Shown piece by piece: positions 46,771 through 57,624 of a DNA stretch of 64,000 bases. Origin of the DNA: Salvator merianae (Eukaryota > Chordata > Lepidosauria > Squamata > Teiidae); NCBI GenBank assembly GCA_003586115.2, contig QVOM02000090.1:12759637-12823636 (forward strand), in the 5' to 3' direction. Positions within the stretch are counted from its first letter, which is position 1; every line of letters begins with the position of its first letter. The notes under the pieces were generated by a model, which saw nothing but the letters and a program-made list of their open reading frames with translations, had not been told where the DNA came from and did no database searches. The position numbers and the translations under genes are program-made.

Positions 46771-47154
46771 GCACGCAAACAAGGGCCTTTCATCTTCAGC
46801 TGGGGTGGGGCTCCTCTTTCACAGGTAGGCATGGACCCAGCAGCTCACCCAAGGCTGCCTGCGCCATTACTGGAGGAGAAAGCATCACTTCCGGGGGCAG
46901 ATGGGTGAGAGGGAACATTTCACACTTCCACACCTACGCCGGGTCATCCTCTCTGCTGGAAATCTGAGCGCTGTGGGCCACAGGTGTACCGTGCACTGGG
47001 ACTAAGCTACCTTGACGTGGTGTAAGGCAGGGTATCGGTTAATTAAATAAATAAATAGCCATAGCAACAACAACCAACCACATCCTCAGCATGCTTTCAA
47101 AGGCATCTGCCAGGCCGCCCTGAAAAGAAAGGAGGCGCTTTTCTCTCACCCAGC

Positions 47155-47300
47155 AGAAAAGTAAATTGATGTCTTCTCTCTGCCACCACCAACCATTTAT
47201 TCATGAAGTCATTTTGTATTTAAGATCCCGCCTCGCAGCGACGGTCTCCGAGCAGGTCACAATGAAACATTTCACATCCTCCGCCCTCTTCAAGTTCCAC
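47155..47300 (-). mobile_element. L2-like LINE tail (weak)
   Basis: 'accatttattcatgaagtca', 'tttaagatcccgcctcgcag' and 'agcaggtcacaatgaaac' resemble the complement of an L2-type terminus. Decayed. Confidence 0.35.
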
Positions 47301-47304
47301 GGCT

Positions 47305-48685
47305 GCTTAGCTGCCGCTCCAAAACTCGTTGACTGACAGCTCGGGAAGGCCCCTCTATTCAAAAAGCTCCTTTTGAACATTCCGCAGCTGTCACATGCGG
47401 TTCTCCCTGCTTCTTTCATAGTTGTCAAATGCTGTTTTTTTCCTCTCTAACAACCTATGGTTTGCTTCCAAAAGCATCCCTAAATGCCTCCCCCCGCCAT
47501 TAAGAGGCACCTGTCAGTCAAAGCAGCGCTGCAATCGACAAGTCCTTTGCTGTTCATCAAGACTGAAAACAATCAAGTATAAACACTCCCAGGAATCTTG
47601 AAACATGAGCCGTGTGTGAGTCTGTGTGTGTTTGTGGAGAAATCACAGGAGCAAAGGAGTGGTCAGGAAAGAGTTAAGCATCCATCTGTCCTTTTCTCCC
47701 TTATACCCTTCCGAAAGTGTAATCGAAGCAGCTGTTGTGATTTTTTTCTTCTTCTTTTTTTTTTTGGAAGAGCATTTTAGCAAGTCTGGTCCAAGACAGA
47801 AGACCCAATCATCTTTTCAGTAGGCCAAACAGAAGCTTTAATGGACGGTGTGCTTTCGAAACTCAATGAGATTCTTTAAGGCATAAAGTGTCTTAAAACC
47901 GTATTTGTGTGAAACTGTTATTTCAGCTTAACAATTCTCCAGTGTGATTTAATACCCATTCTGAGGAAAGAGGAAAGTTAAGAGGAAGGTAGAAAAATAA
48001 TTTCTTCTCTTTTCTAGCAGCAGAACACAAACCTAGCCTTGAGCTACCTGTTCAGAGGCCTTTTGAATGCTGTCAGGATTAGGCCTGATCCAGCAATTGA
48101 CACAAGAAAGGAAGACTGATGCATCTTCAGAAAGTAGGCCAGAAGAAAATGGGTAGGATAGTCCCACGGGGATTTCTAGACATTGTTATTAGCTTGGACA
48201 GAAATTTCGCCTTCCTGGTTTGCCGTCTAGGTGACGGACCACAATTGCTATTATTGGGTATGCTGATCGGAAGCACAGTTGTCACTTCTACAACACCATT
48301 TTATGTTAACACTGCTTGGCTTTTTCACAGTTCATAAGATGTGACTCCTCTGGTATAATCTTTTTCTTTAAAAGAAACAGAAAGCACAGCTTTGATTATA
48401 TACTGTCAGCAAAAGGTGAGCTCACTTCCTTAACACAGTCTAGAAACGTGCCATAATGCAATTGGTCATTTAAAGGGTCATTAACTCCACAGTCTTTTCA
48501 TAAGGCCATGGATGGATGGGCTGACTGAGGTTTCCCTTCATGAAGCCACCAACGCGCAATGCTGACATGGGCACCATGGTTTCTATGGTTTCCCAAACCC
48601 CCAGTTTCAGCAAAGAGAGTGACCAGAGGCACAGAAGCAAAATACCCTCAAAGAGAGTAACTTCAGTTTGCATCCAAAGTATCTG
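47305..48685. other. unique sequence, nothing recognised
   Basis: Contains a T-rich run (47743-47766). No gene or repeat recognised. Confidence 0.4.
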
Positions 48686-48687
48686 AT

Positions 48688-49010
48688 CAACCAGTTTGTG
48701 GCTGTGGATGTTCACTTTGAACCAAACAACTGGTAGTTCGCGTATCCAGAAATTTAATCGAACCGAACCAGCCCCCTACTCACAACCATAAACTTCTTGA
48801 TAAGTTCATGTTTGCTGTGTTTTTGCTCTTGAAGATGACTTTTTTCAATGGAAAAAATGCTATTTTTTGTTTGTTTGTTTTCAAACCCATTTGGAATCGA
48901 ACACGAATAGCCCTTTTGTTCGATTAGACACTTTGCCGCTGAGCTGAACAAACGGGTGTTCGGTTCAGCGGTAAACTGAACGTGCAATTTCCGTCCATCT
49001 GCATTCCTGT
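48688..49010 (+). mobile_element. GTTCG-rich hAT-like element, copy G
   Basis: Shares with copy E the series 'atccagaaatttaatcgaac', 'gacttttttcaatggaaaaa' and 'tttggaatcgaacacgaata'. Its right end 'cgtccatctgcattcctg' is degraded. Non-coding. Confidence 0.6.
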
Positions 49011-49576
49011 TTGGGAGGCCTGCAGTAACTGACGAAATGTTTGAGTTGATCAAATGCCTCTTCTTCCAGAGAGAGGGGGGTCTGCATGATCTGTTAATGT
49101 CCCTGAAACCCAGAGTGACTCAAAGGGAGTCACCCAACCCTCTGCTCCAGCCCTCAGCGTGGGGAAAGGGATGCGAGCATTCAACTACCCTATGCCAAGC
49201 CTTGGTGCATGCAGGGCAGACCAAGAACCGTAGCTTTACATATTCTGCCCCCTGGTTCTGCTTCCTTTCCATGACTGGAGTACCACCACCACCCCACACT
49301 CGGTTTAGCTATGTATTGGGAAGGGAGTTGTCACGTGACACCTGTCCATGATTCTGGCAGCTGGTAATGGCAACACAGCTCTGTCATTGCACAGACACTG
49401 GGGCCCACGAAGACCTGGAGATATTTCTACAGGCCTTCAAACCTCGGCATTGAAAAAAGAAATGATCTCCCTTCTGCCTCCGATCATTTGCTTTTGATTA
49501 GGGAAATGGTATTTTTAGCAACGATTTGGCTGTTCTAGCGAAACCACTTTCCCACCACCAGCCTAATTCTCTCTCT

Positions 49577-49632
49577 TTCTCCCTCCCTCCATCCCCCCAC
49601 ACTCTCCCTCCCTCCCTCCCTCCCTCCCTCCT
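49577..49632. repeat. (CTCC)n microsatellite
   Basis: Pyrimidine tract ending in about nine CTCC units. Confidence 0.9.
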
Positions 49633-49688
49633 GGGCTTTTGCCTCTCACTAAGAAAGAATGTGAAAAATGTTACCAGACTTTCTGGCA

Positions 49689-49861
49689 GGAGTGCCAATG
49701 CATCTCAATTTGGTACTTTCATGAAGCAATGCAAATGTTGTTATATTTCATACTTCAGCTCTCGGGCAGCTTCCGGCAAAAGAATCATAAAAAGAACAAG
49801 CTGTATTGACGGAAAGAAGAAAAATGGAACATGCTCCAGACACTCCTTGATAAATGCCCAG
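49689..49861 (+). other. possible orphan exon (tentative)
   Basis: A full splice-donor consensus (CCAG|GTAAGTACC) ends at 49861, and a 'ctttctggcag' acceptor-like site lies at 49688 downstream of a long pyrimidine tract. The 172-bp interval is open in one frame, but the peptide is not recognised. It could be a non-coding RNA exon or chance. Confidence 0.15.
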
Positions 49862-50079
49862 GTAAGTACCCTTCCTTGCCTGCTGCTTTAAGGAATGGCT
49901 TTTCCTCTTTCAGAGAGCAGGGAGGCTCCTGCCGTGAAAAAAAGGGAGGAAGAGGAGAAGCAGAGACCTGGAGCCAGGAATCAGCAAGCATCAGAGTGCT
50001 ACTGTCTCCGCTAGCGCCAACCTGCCTATATTCTGCTTTTAGTATTCTTAAATTGCTTTTCGGCCTGCCCTTTAAGGTA

Positions 50080-50235
50080 TGAGAGCAGCTATAGGTCAGT
50101 GTCTGAGTATCTGTTCTGGATGCCAAAAGATCCCAGGTTCAACCCCCAGCTTCTCCCTGGAAGAAGGTGAAGGTGAACCACCTCTATGTCTCTGTCACTT
50201 CTGTGTCTTTGGCATGGAGGTTTTCTTGTACCAGG
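50080..50235 (+). mobile_element. tRNA-derived SINE, diverged
   Basis: Head 'gctataggtcagtgtctgag', B box GGTTCAACCCC (50137-50147), then 'gaaggtgaaggtgaaccacc', a changed 'aggcaatggcaaaccac'. Same family as 12428, older copy. Confidence 0.6.
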
Positions 50236-50429
50236 AATGCAGTCAGGCTCAAAGGCGTCTTTACCTCTTCCGCTTTGGGAGTGCATGCTAGCATTTCCCA
50301 CCCTAGCGCCTTCTAAACCATGCTGCAACCCAGGTCCACCTAGCCAGAATCAGCAATGAGTGATAAAACCTGGAGTCCAAGACCAGCAGGGCCAAAGATT
50401 AAGGAAAACTGCTCACATCTCATCAATGC

Positions 50430-50570
50430 ATCAACCATCTTCGAAATGTAAAGCAGAGCCTTTGAAGCTCCTCTCTAAGGGCCTCTCTCTTAACTAAGAA
50501 AAGGGCCTTTTCGGTACTGGCACCCCTACAAAAAGAATCTGCTATCATTTCAACCAAAGGTAAGATTTTT
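50430..50570 (+). mobile_element. L2/CR1-like LINE 3' fragment
   Basis: 'aagaaaagggccttttcggt' and 'ctggcacccctacaaaaaga' decode to a decayed ORF2 end (KKRAFSVLAPLQKESA). Only the terminal coding part is seen. Confidence 0.5.
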
Positions 50571-50589
50571 GTTGTGCTGTGCTTCGTTT

Positions 50590-51425
50590 GGAGGATTGCC
50601 AACTCCAGCTGGAGCCAATCCTGGAGATATTCCCTCCCCCCCATATATAGGGGGTCACTGACACGGACAAATTTAGTGGACTTGTAGATGTCAAGAACAA
50701 CTTAAACAGACACACAGATAATTCTTAGGATCTTAAACTGTTCACCCTGTTGAAAGGAACAGCAAAGACATTCAGAGCCTGAAACTTCTGCATTTCCACC
50801 ATCCCCTCATTTTCCTCAAAAACCTCCATCAGCTTATTCTCACGTGCCTGGCAGGAAGCCAGACCTCAGGTATCGCCATTTCTGAAGTCCTCTTTACAAA
50901 GAAAATGCCCCCACCGTCCCAAAACACCAGGACACTTTGTTCCTGCTCCCATCATTCTTGCCCTTTGACCTCTTCTAAAACCAGTCTGCCGACACTGCCC
51001 GTCATCTCTGCATAGATTGGTTCTGATTACAATTCTAAATTCTTACACAAACTGCTTCGTGGACACTTTTCATGCATCTTATAAATAAGCAATTCGGCTC
51101 TGCCACGGCGCTCTCAGAAACTGCACAGGCTCAAGGAACCGTGAATGGTTTCTTTTTTTAGGAGGGTGGGGAATCTGCTTCTTGATCCAGCAGGTTGCCC
51201 AAGACAACATTCTGCACTGCGTTCTTCTCCAACATCAGGACCTTGGACAACAACACCCAACAGCCACAGTCAGCGTGAAGGATATCAGAGCTTGGGCAGA
51301 GGCCAAGAGGAGCGCCAATCCAAAATGGCCACGATGACTTGGGGCTCTTGGGAGCTTTAGCCCAAACTATACCTGTGATGGGTCTGATGAGAGTTGGCAA
51401 GCCACAGCACCAAGGGAAAAGGTTA
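50590..51425. other. unique sequence; short repeat-like start
   Basis: 'ttgccaactccagctggagc' and 'aatcctggagatattccctc' (50595-50640) resemble a common squamate repeat, but the match ends quickly. Part of 51200-51400 has imperfect palindromy around 'ccaacatcaggaccttgg' and may be another decayed MITE. No gene. Confidence 0.3.
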
Positions 51426-51429
51426 AAAA

Positions 51430-51482
51430 AATGGCCTCAAGTCAAGCTCAGCTCCTGGAGACTCCATGGACCCCTCCGTACT
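51430..51482 (-). mobile_element. SINE 3' part, left of insertion
   Basis: 'cctcaagtcaagctcagctc' and 'ccatggacccctccgta' correspond to the 3' end of the main SINE on the minus strand. It is interrupted by the hAT-like element and resumes at 51752. Confidence 0.65.
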
Positions 51483-51753
51483 AGAGAGGGCAACAAACTG
51501 AAATTTAGTGGTTTGCTTCGAATTGAACCAAATGACTCTCGGTTTGAGTTTCACTTTGAACAGGGATTTTCGAGCCGGGTGGTTCAGTTCACATGCGAAC
51601 TACCTGAGGGCCACCTTGGTTTGCTATGGTTCATTAGACCACCCTTTGGTTCAGGTTTCAGTCACACTGTTTTTTGGAACAACAGGGCGGTTCGGTCTAT
51701 ACACGTACCACGCAAACACCGCAGTTTGCTGCAAACCACGAACCAACCGAACC
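51483..51753 (-). mobile_element. GTTCG-rich hAT-like element, copy H, inserted in a SINE
   Basis: Begins 'tagagagggcaacaaactga' (variant CAGAGRGGGCAA end) and contains 'gggtggttcagttcacatgc' and 'ggcggttcggtctatacacg' about 110 bp apart, as in copies C and F. It ends 'gaaccaaccgaaccagttt' against the SINE. Confidence 0.65.
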
Positions 51754-51850
51754 AGTTTCCTTGGCAACAATTATTGCCTTTTACTGAGAAGATCCCAGGG
51801 CTTGAACCTAAGACTTTCTGCATGCAAAGCAGAAGATTTTTACCATTAAA
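51754..51850 (-). mobile_element. SINE head and body, right of insertion
   Basis: 'tccttggcaacaattattgcc' resumes the SINE body, and 'cttgaacctaagactttctg', 'catgcaaagcagaagatttt' give the tRNA-like head on the minus strand. Confidence 0.65.
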
Positions 51851-51854
51851 AAAC

Positions 51855-52295
51855 AAGAAACCCAGAGAAAGGATGCTCTGAGATGTAAAAGCGTCATCAG
51901 CCCTATTTTAACTGATTCTGGTCTGCCACCTGTCCCTAAATTATTCACTGGGTATCTGTAATGGATCTAGCTGGACGATTTTGACTCGGGATTGGATCTT
52001 TTTAGCAGCTGCCAGCATGCGAGCACAATTCTTGCGGGAAGGTCTGATGAACCAACAGGATGGATGAGAAAAATCTGGGACACTGTGTTCTTCGTAAAAA
52101 TTGATAATTGATTTTCCAGGAACCGCTACAGAAACCAAATGGATATGTTTGTTCAGAATGGTTCCTATTAATGCTTTAGAGGAACAGTTTCCAAGATAAG
52201 CAATAGTTTGTGGTTACTTCGCTTCCCCCCCATCTCTGCAGCGACAGTTCGCTCTTCCGGCACTGTTATACAAATTTTATTAACTACATTTCTAG
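51855..52295. other. unique sequence, nothing recognised
   Basis: No recognisable gene or repeat family. Confidence 0.4.
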
Positions 52296-52297
52296 CA

Positions 52298-52313
52298 TGC
52301 ACACACACACACA
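52298..52313. repeat. (CA)n microsatellite, short
   Basis: Eight CA units. Confidence 0.8.
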
Positions 52314-52364
52314 CGATCCTTATTACTATAACAGGAAGAGCATGGATAAACAGAGGGCTCTATA

Positions 52365-52620
52365 CTGCAGAAAGAGGGTTGTGCAAGCTGCTGGACTAGA
52401 TGGACCATGGGTCCAATCCAGTGGAGTATTCCTTATGTTCTCAGTATGCCTCCGGAGGCCAGCTGCTGGGAGATGGTGAGCAGAGCCAGCTGTGTGCTCA
52501 TGTTCTACTGGTGGGCTTCCCTGCACAGCTGGTGGGCACTGGGAGAACAGGTTATTGGACTGGAGGCACCTTGGATCTGATGCAGTGGAGATCTCCTTAT
52601 GCTCTTATGAAGGTGTGTGT
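52365..52620 (+). mobile_element. CR1-like 3'-end repeat, duplicated terminus
   Basis: Two ends of the 'gctggatcag' family in the complement orientation: 'gctgctggactagatggacc' to 'ccttatgttctcag' (to about 52443), and 'gagaacaggttattggactg' to 'ccttatgctcttatgaag' (to about 52611). Confidence 0.6.
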
Positions 52621-52899
52621 GTGAAGATATAATACATCCATGAACATTCTAATCTGCTAAGGACTTTCACACAGAAAAGGCCTCTAGACCTCTTGCACTA
52701 AAGCAATTCAAGAGTCCATTGTGCCACCAAGCAAAAAGTGCTTGGCAAGAGAGGGCAGAGTTTGAGGTTTCCTAGGGGTGACTTCAACCCTGACAGCAAA
52801 TACCAAGATTGAAATCAGAGGCATAATTACCACTGAGTGAGCCTGCCTTTTTGTACACGGCCTAGGGGGGAATCGGACGTTTAGAGCCCATTATGATTT

Positions 52900-53120
52900 A
52901 TTTGCCGGGGGCCTATTTCACCCCAGTGGCACCTCGGCATGGAACATTCAAGGATTCTATGCACATAATTTGTGTTTGAATTAATGCATCCTTTTGGGCT
53001 GCTTTTAAAACAGACCGCCTTCTTTCTATTAATAATCTGTACATTCAAGTGCATTTCCTTCCCTCCCCCTTTTAATTGCATTTGAAGAGGAAGTCTGAAG
53101 AAACCACTGCATCCAAATTG
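52900..53120. promoter_or_regulatory. candidate conserved non-coding element
   Basis: TTTGAATTAATGCATCC (52974-52990), TTCTATTAATAATCTG and TTAATTGCATTTG in repeat-free sequence. Enhancer-like by texture only. Confidence 0.25.
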
Positions 53121-53155
53121 CTTAATTGAGTTTCTGATCTTATTCTGGCCCCCAT

Positions 53156-53178
53156 TTACACACACACACACACACACC
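53156..53178. repeat. (AC)n microsatellite
   Basis: About eleven AC units. Confidence 0.85.
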
Positions 53179-53289
53179 ACTACTCATGTCTGGACCATCA
53201 CACCTACTTCTGCAAGGTTTGGAAGCACTATTCTGCCAGTCACCATGGAAACCTTTAACCAGAGAGATGATACACAACCAACAGGACAT

Positions 53290-53570
53290 CAATTCCAATA
53301 TTCCCCTTACAAGACTTTGAAATCACAGGCTGCATAAAAAGTAATTAAGTGGCAATTAACAGGGAATCACAGGTATAGGTGGTTTCCTTGTCCCTGATCT
53401 GCCCTCTGGAAAAAATAATCAACAGGGGGCATTAGAAATTCAAATTTAAGGCAGAAGCAAACATTTATTTCTCCCTTTGTAAATCATGAGGAATGTTACT
53501 GCTTATCTATTTGCAATTGTGTCTAAATGCATTGGTTTGAAAAAGGAAAGCAAAAAAAAAAAAAGTAAAG
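53290..53570. promoter_or_regulatory. candidate conserved non-coding element
   Basis: GTAATTAAGTGGCAATTAAC (53341-53360) gives two NKX/homeodomain-like sites in 20 bp, followed by AAATAATCAAC and TTTGCAATTG. Repeat-free. Conservation was not tested. Confidence 0.3.
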
Positions 53571-53574
53571 GCAA

Positions 53575-54265
53575 TTTTTTTATCCATGGATAGTTGGACA
53601 GTGGTGTTTTGGGGGTGAGGGGAGGTGGTTTGTGGGCATTTTATGCAGAAACAAACAAGAAACTATTGCAAAACACAATGTACAAAAAACCATTGCTGCA
53701 CGTTTCTCTTCCATTCGAGTGATCAAAGACGCCTGTTTAACCCAAGCTAGAATAAGAATTGAGCAGAAAATGTTTGCACACTGTGCTTTGCTGAAGGATA
53801 CAAAATGTTACTTCTCTTTCAACATAATCTGTCAAAAGTGAAAGGGAACTTTTAAGGACAAGAGCTTTCTCTTATGTTTACAAACAGGCATGGGGAGACC
53901 GTGGGTTAACACACGCCACAAAATACTGGATGCAACACACACATATGTCTGGGCCCCTGGAATAATTTCAATCCCATGATTCTTCAAAAAGAGAAGCACA
54001 AACAACACAGAAAACCTGGTCCTTAAGCAAAGGCACGTAAATGTTTTTCTATGTTTGCAAAGTCATTGAACCTCTATATTCAGCCCAAGCGATGTACTTC
54101 TCACCAGAGGTGGCCAGTATGGGCAATTACAGTCAGAAGACCCTCTTCCCGCTGGAAGCAGGTTCATGTTTCCAGAAGGAGGAGGGATTCTGCCTCCAAC
54201 TATGTCTCCAGACTGGGCCCCAGTTGATCTGAAGAAGCACCTTCTCCCATGTAGACATGCCTGTG
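53575..54265. other. unique sequence, nothing recognised
   Basis: No recognisable gene or repeat family before the LINE end. Confidence 0.35.
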
Positions 54266-54640
54266 TATTGAGGCCTCGAGGAGGGGGCCTTCTTACACTA
54301 CCTCCTCTCTCAGAGGTGCAAGAGGCAGCCACACACAGAAGGGACTTTTCTGTGGTGGCCCCCAGACTCTGGAATATCCTTCCTCTGGAGGTGCTCCAGG
54401 TGACTACATTATAGGGTTTTCAGTGCTTGGTTAAAACATCCCTCTTCACCCAGCCCTTGGATGGTTAGCTCCTTCTGGGTGCTGTCCTGCCAGGGAGGGA
54501 GGGAGGGTTATATTTTAAATGTGTTTTAAGAATGCTTTGTATATATGTTTTTTCTTTCTGATTTTGACGCACACTGGGGCCTTTTGGTGAAGGGATGGAT
54601 ATAAATTCTTAAACACATAAAATGAAATAAATAGAATTAT
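54266..54640 (+). mobile_element. L2-like LINE 3' end, best copy
   Basis: The frame from 54166 ends with RDFSVVAPRLWNILPLEVLQ, the ORF2 C-terminal signature. It is followed by 'cagtgcttggttaaaacatc', 'ttttaaatgtgttttaagaa' and the terminus 'gaagggatggatataaattc' with an A-rich tail. 5'-truncated and inactive. Confidence 0.7.
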
Positions 54641-54869
54641 AGCTAAATGCTTTGAGACACGGAATGAACTGGAATGAGGACAGAAATTAAAAGACTACAA
54701 CAGGGTTGTTGTTGGTTTGAGGGCTAGTATTGTTTTCCCACCACAGAGGCCCCTGTGGAGATTTGCTGTTGTTTTTTCTTTCCAAACCTGTTTTTTTACA
54801 AAAAAGACCAAAGGCTTCCAAGCTAGCTCCATGCCACAATACAGACTCACCTACCCTGGTCTGGCATCC

Positions 54870-55010
54870 ACCAGGTTAAAAAAAATATGAAATGCAAATT
54901 ATAGTGACATGAATTACAGGTGCAATTAACTGTCGTTCTCTACTTCATGACTGATTTCCCCTGTGGCAGTTAGTGAAAATGCATTGCCTGCCCTGTTCTG
55001 TGGTTTATAC
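54870..55010. promoter_or_regulatory. candidate conserved non-coding element
   Basis: Octamer ATGCAAAT (54892-54899), GAATTACAGGTGCAATTAAC (54912-54931) and following AT-rich text with no repeat signature. Confidence 0.3.
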
Positions 55011-55164
55011 TTACAAAAACTCCTGAGGGAGCGAGAGAACAATGTTTTCGCCTCGTCATTTTACAAAGCGAAGCACCGAAGCGCAGCACAGACCCGGGCC
55101 GGAATGTTGTACCCTTCCCACTTGGGCAAACATGTGGATTTCCTCGGCTTACTTTCAGACATTT

Positions 55165-55258
55165 CCCTAAAAGAAGGCACCGGCAAACCACTTCTGTATT
55201 GCTGCCAAGAAAGCAGCATGGATATGTTCTTATGGTCAGCTGGAGCCAAGGTTGACTA
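55165..55258 (+). mobile_element. SINE body fragment
   Basis: 'gcaccggcaaaccacttctg', 'attgctgccaagaaagcagc' and 'gtcagctggagccaaggttg' keep the body and 3' part of the main SINE. The tRNA head is missing. Confidence 0.6.
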
Positions 55259-55259
55259 G

Positions 55260-55705
55260 AGGGCATCTTTACCTTTCAACAGAGAGGAGAACCGAGTCAA
55301 AAGCTCTGCCCTAAGCCACATACCGCAATGACTGCCATGTGGGTCACTGCCTAAAGCCCATCTACCTTGCAAGGTTGCTGTGTTGTTCAACTGGGCTGGA
55401 AGAAAACCAATGTCATCACTCTGAATTTGGGGAAAGAATCGGGAGACAAGATATAAAATACAACCAAGAGACAGCCATAGGGAACAGAGGGGGGTGTTCA
55501 TCACTATTAATTCACATTCCTTCCAATTTACCCATTTAAATTGTGTGCAGACATGAGGACCAGTAGTAAAAAAAAAATAAAAATGTAAAAAGCGACAACT
55601 CTTAGCTAAACAAAGAGATTCTGCAAACGTACAGATAGTTTCTCTTATTGCAGCCCAACTCCAGAATAGCCAGGTTAAGTCCCAGGGTGCTTCTATTTAA
55701 CATGG
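55260..55705. other. unique sequence, nothing certain
   Basis: 'ctaccttgcaaggttgctgt' to 'agatataaaataca' (55361-55460) could be the tail of a SINE of the 42819 type. Otherwise unrecognised. Confidence 0.3.
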
Positions 55706-55710
55706 TCCTT

Positions 55711-55760
55711 CCTTCTCTCCTTCTTTCCTTCCTTCCTTCCCTCCCTCCCTCCCTCCTTCC
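55711..55760. repeat. (TTCC)n(CTCC)n compound microsatellite
   Basis: TTCC units change to CTCC units, as at 9097. Confidence 0.9.
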
Positions 55761-55764
55761 AATG

Positions 55765-57620
55765 ACCCACCAGGCTCTATGGCTGTATCCCAAGGCCTAG
55801 CAACGAGGCAGCAGGACTTGGAGCTTCACCCTCCAAATTCCCTTATTAGCAATCCTAGCATGTCATAAGTCGGCAGGAGTCTGCCTCCCAAGTTTGGGCA
55901 CTTAGAGAGAAAAAAAAGAGAGAGAGAGGAGGCTGCCAAAGGAATCGCAGAGCGAAAAAGGCGGCAGGAGGGAGAAATGGCGAGAGAAAGCCAGAGGAGC
56001 TATTTACACCCAGCATTTGACTCGGCTGTAACATGACCTCGGTTGTGTCTTGCTATTGAGAACATTAACTGCGAACAGCTCCCATTCAGTGCGACCTGCC
56101 AAAACACAAACACGGCCCAGCCACCTTGACTGCCGGTTGGACTCCATTCCGCACTGCCTGCACTGATGGCTTTCTCTTCTTATTCTTCTTCTCCCTTTTT
56201 TGCATTGTTTTTCAAAGGCAGCCAGGTCGAAATGGTGGAGAGAAATACTTCCCCTGTCTGTCACAGGCCTGCCCTTTATCTAGTTCCTTATCTCCAGCCG
56301 GGGTGGTTCCGTGCAGGATACCCATATTAAAGAAATCCATTATTTCACAGCTGCCATGTTATTGGGTGCAACAGTCGGGAATGACTTCTGCCCGCAGACC
56401 CCTCCACACAATTCTCTTGGGGCGTCATGACCTCCTTCTGGGGGTGGGGTGGGGAGACAGAGAGCCTGAACTTGCAACCCTCTGCTTTCTAGGCAATCGC
56501 CCTACCGCCGAGTTGTGGCCACTTTTGCAAAGTTTGGCCACTTTGCACTGTGACCTCTGACCCTTAGGTTCACCTGTGCTGAGAGAATCTCCTCAATTCT
56601 TCAGGAAAACATCGAGCCTGAAATCAAAGTGAATCAGGCAGCCTTATGCTGAATCCAGTCAGTCCCACCTTCCCACCCCACTCATTGCAGTTAGGTGTTC
56701 AGTGCCCAGCTGTTGCACTGCCTGAAAGGTAACCTGTATCTATAATGCAAAGCCAGGGGAGCGAGGAAGGCTGCTGCTTTTATTTGCTTACTTTTTTAAG
56801 CAGAAAAGCTTCTTATTTATATCCGAAGCCTTCATTATCAGTGCAGAGGCAGCAAGGAAGAGGGTGTCGAAGGAAGAGATTCATGTTCAGGAAACACGCT
56901 CTGAAGGCTTCATTCTTGGCCTCCGGCCAAGGCAGAGACACGGTGAGCTAATCTTGTGCAAACGTGGAGGCAGGCCTGCCTCTACAGAGCGAGCCGAGCC
57001 CTGGGTTCAAGTCCACGGGGGACGAAATAAAGAAATCCAAGCACTCCGTATGTCACCAGAAAGCTTCCTGCAGAGGCGTCGTTTGGCACCCCTGCCCACG
57101 AGCTGCTGCCCTTAACAGAAGAGAGGGCGTACCGCCCGTAGCCTGCCTCCTGGCATTAAGGAAAGCAGACTCAAACGCGCCATCTGCAGACAGGGAAAAC
57201 ATCTCAGCAGGTGCAGGGAAGGGAAAGGGAGCCCATCTTTTTGCTTCGCAATGAAATGACGGCACATGTCCTGCTTCTCGAAGCATCGCTATTCCCTCGA
57301 GACGCGCTGGGCACCCGCCCTCGGTGACCAGCCAGCCAGCCATTCGACCACCTGTACAAGGGAGCGGCGCTTCCATCTGCCCTACAACAGACCAGCAAAG
57401 CAGGACTCTTTCCCCCACCTGCCATCCAGGCAGCGGCTCCACCCCCAGGGTACAGGAGGCAGACAGGGTGGCAGTGCAGGGCCTCTCCAGCTGCCCTATG
57501 GGTCAGAAAGGCAGGCTTCAGGATGCCAATCTAGGCAAGCAAGGCCTCGCCCTTCTTTCCATCATCCCTCCACAGGAAATGACCAGGTAAAGGCTGAGGC
57601 AGGTAGGCTGGAAGGGCACA
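55765..57620. other. mostly unique, partly CpG-rich sequence
   Basis: 57040-57560 has raised GC and CpG and overlapping frames (up to 158 codons plus, 129 codons minus) with no recognised domain. Apart from the SINE at 56385 no family was recognised. Confidence 0.3.
56385..56525 (-). mobile_element. tRNA-derived SINE, decayed
   Basis: On the minus strand: GCCACAACTCGGCGGTAGGGC (A-box part) and GGTTGCAAGTTC (B-box part) precede an altered body where 'aggaggtcatgacgcc' replaces 'aggcaatggcaaacc'. Confidence 0.5.
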
Positions 57621-57624
57621 CAAG

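Noticed and set aside
51339..51881. 180-codon plus-strand frame
   Set aside because: Spans the SINE and nested hAT-like element, so it is transposon-derived non-coding text.
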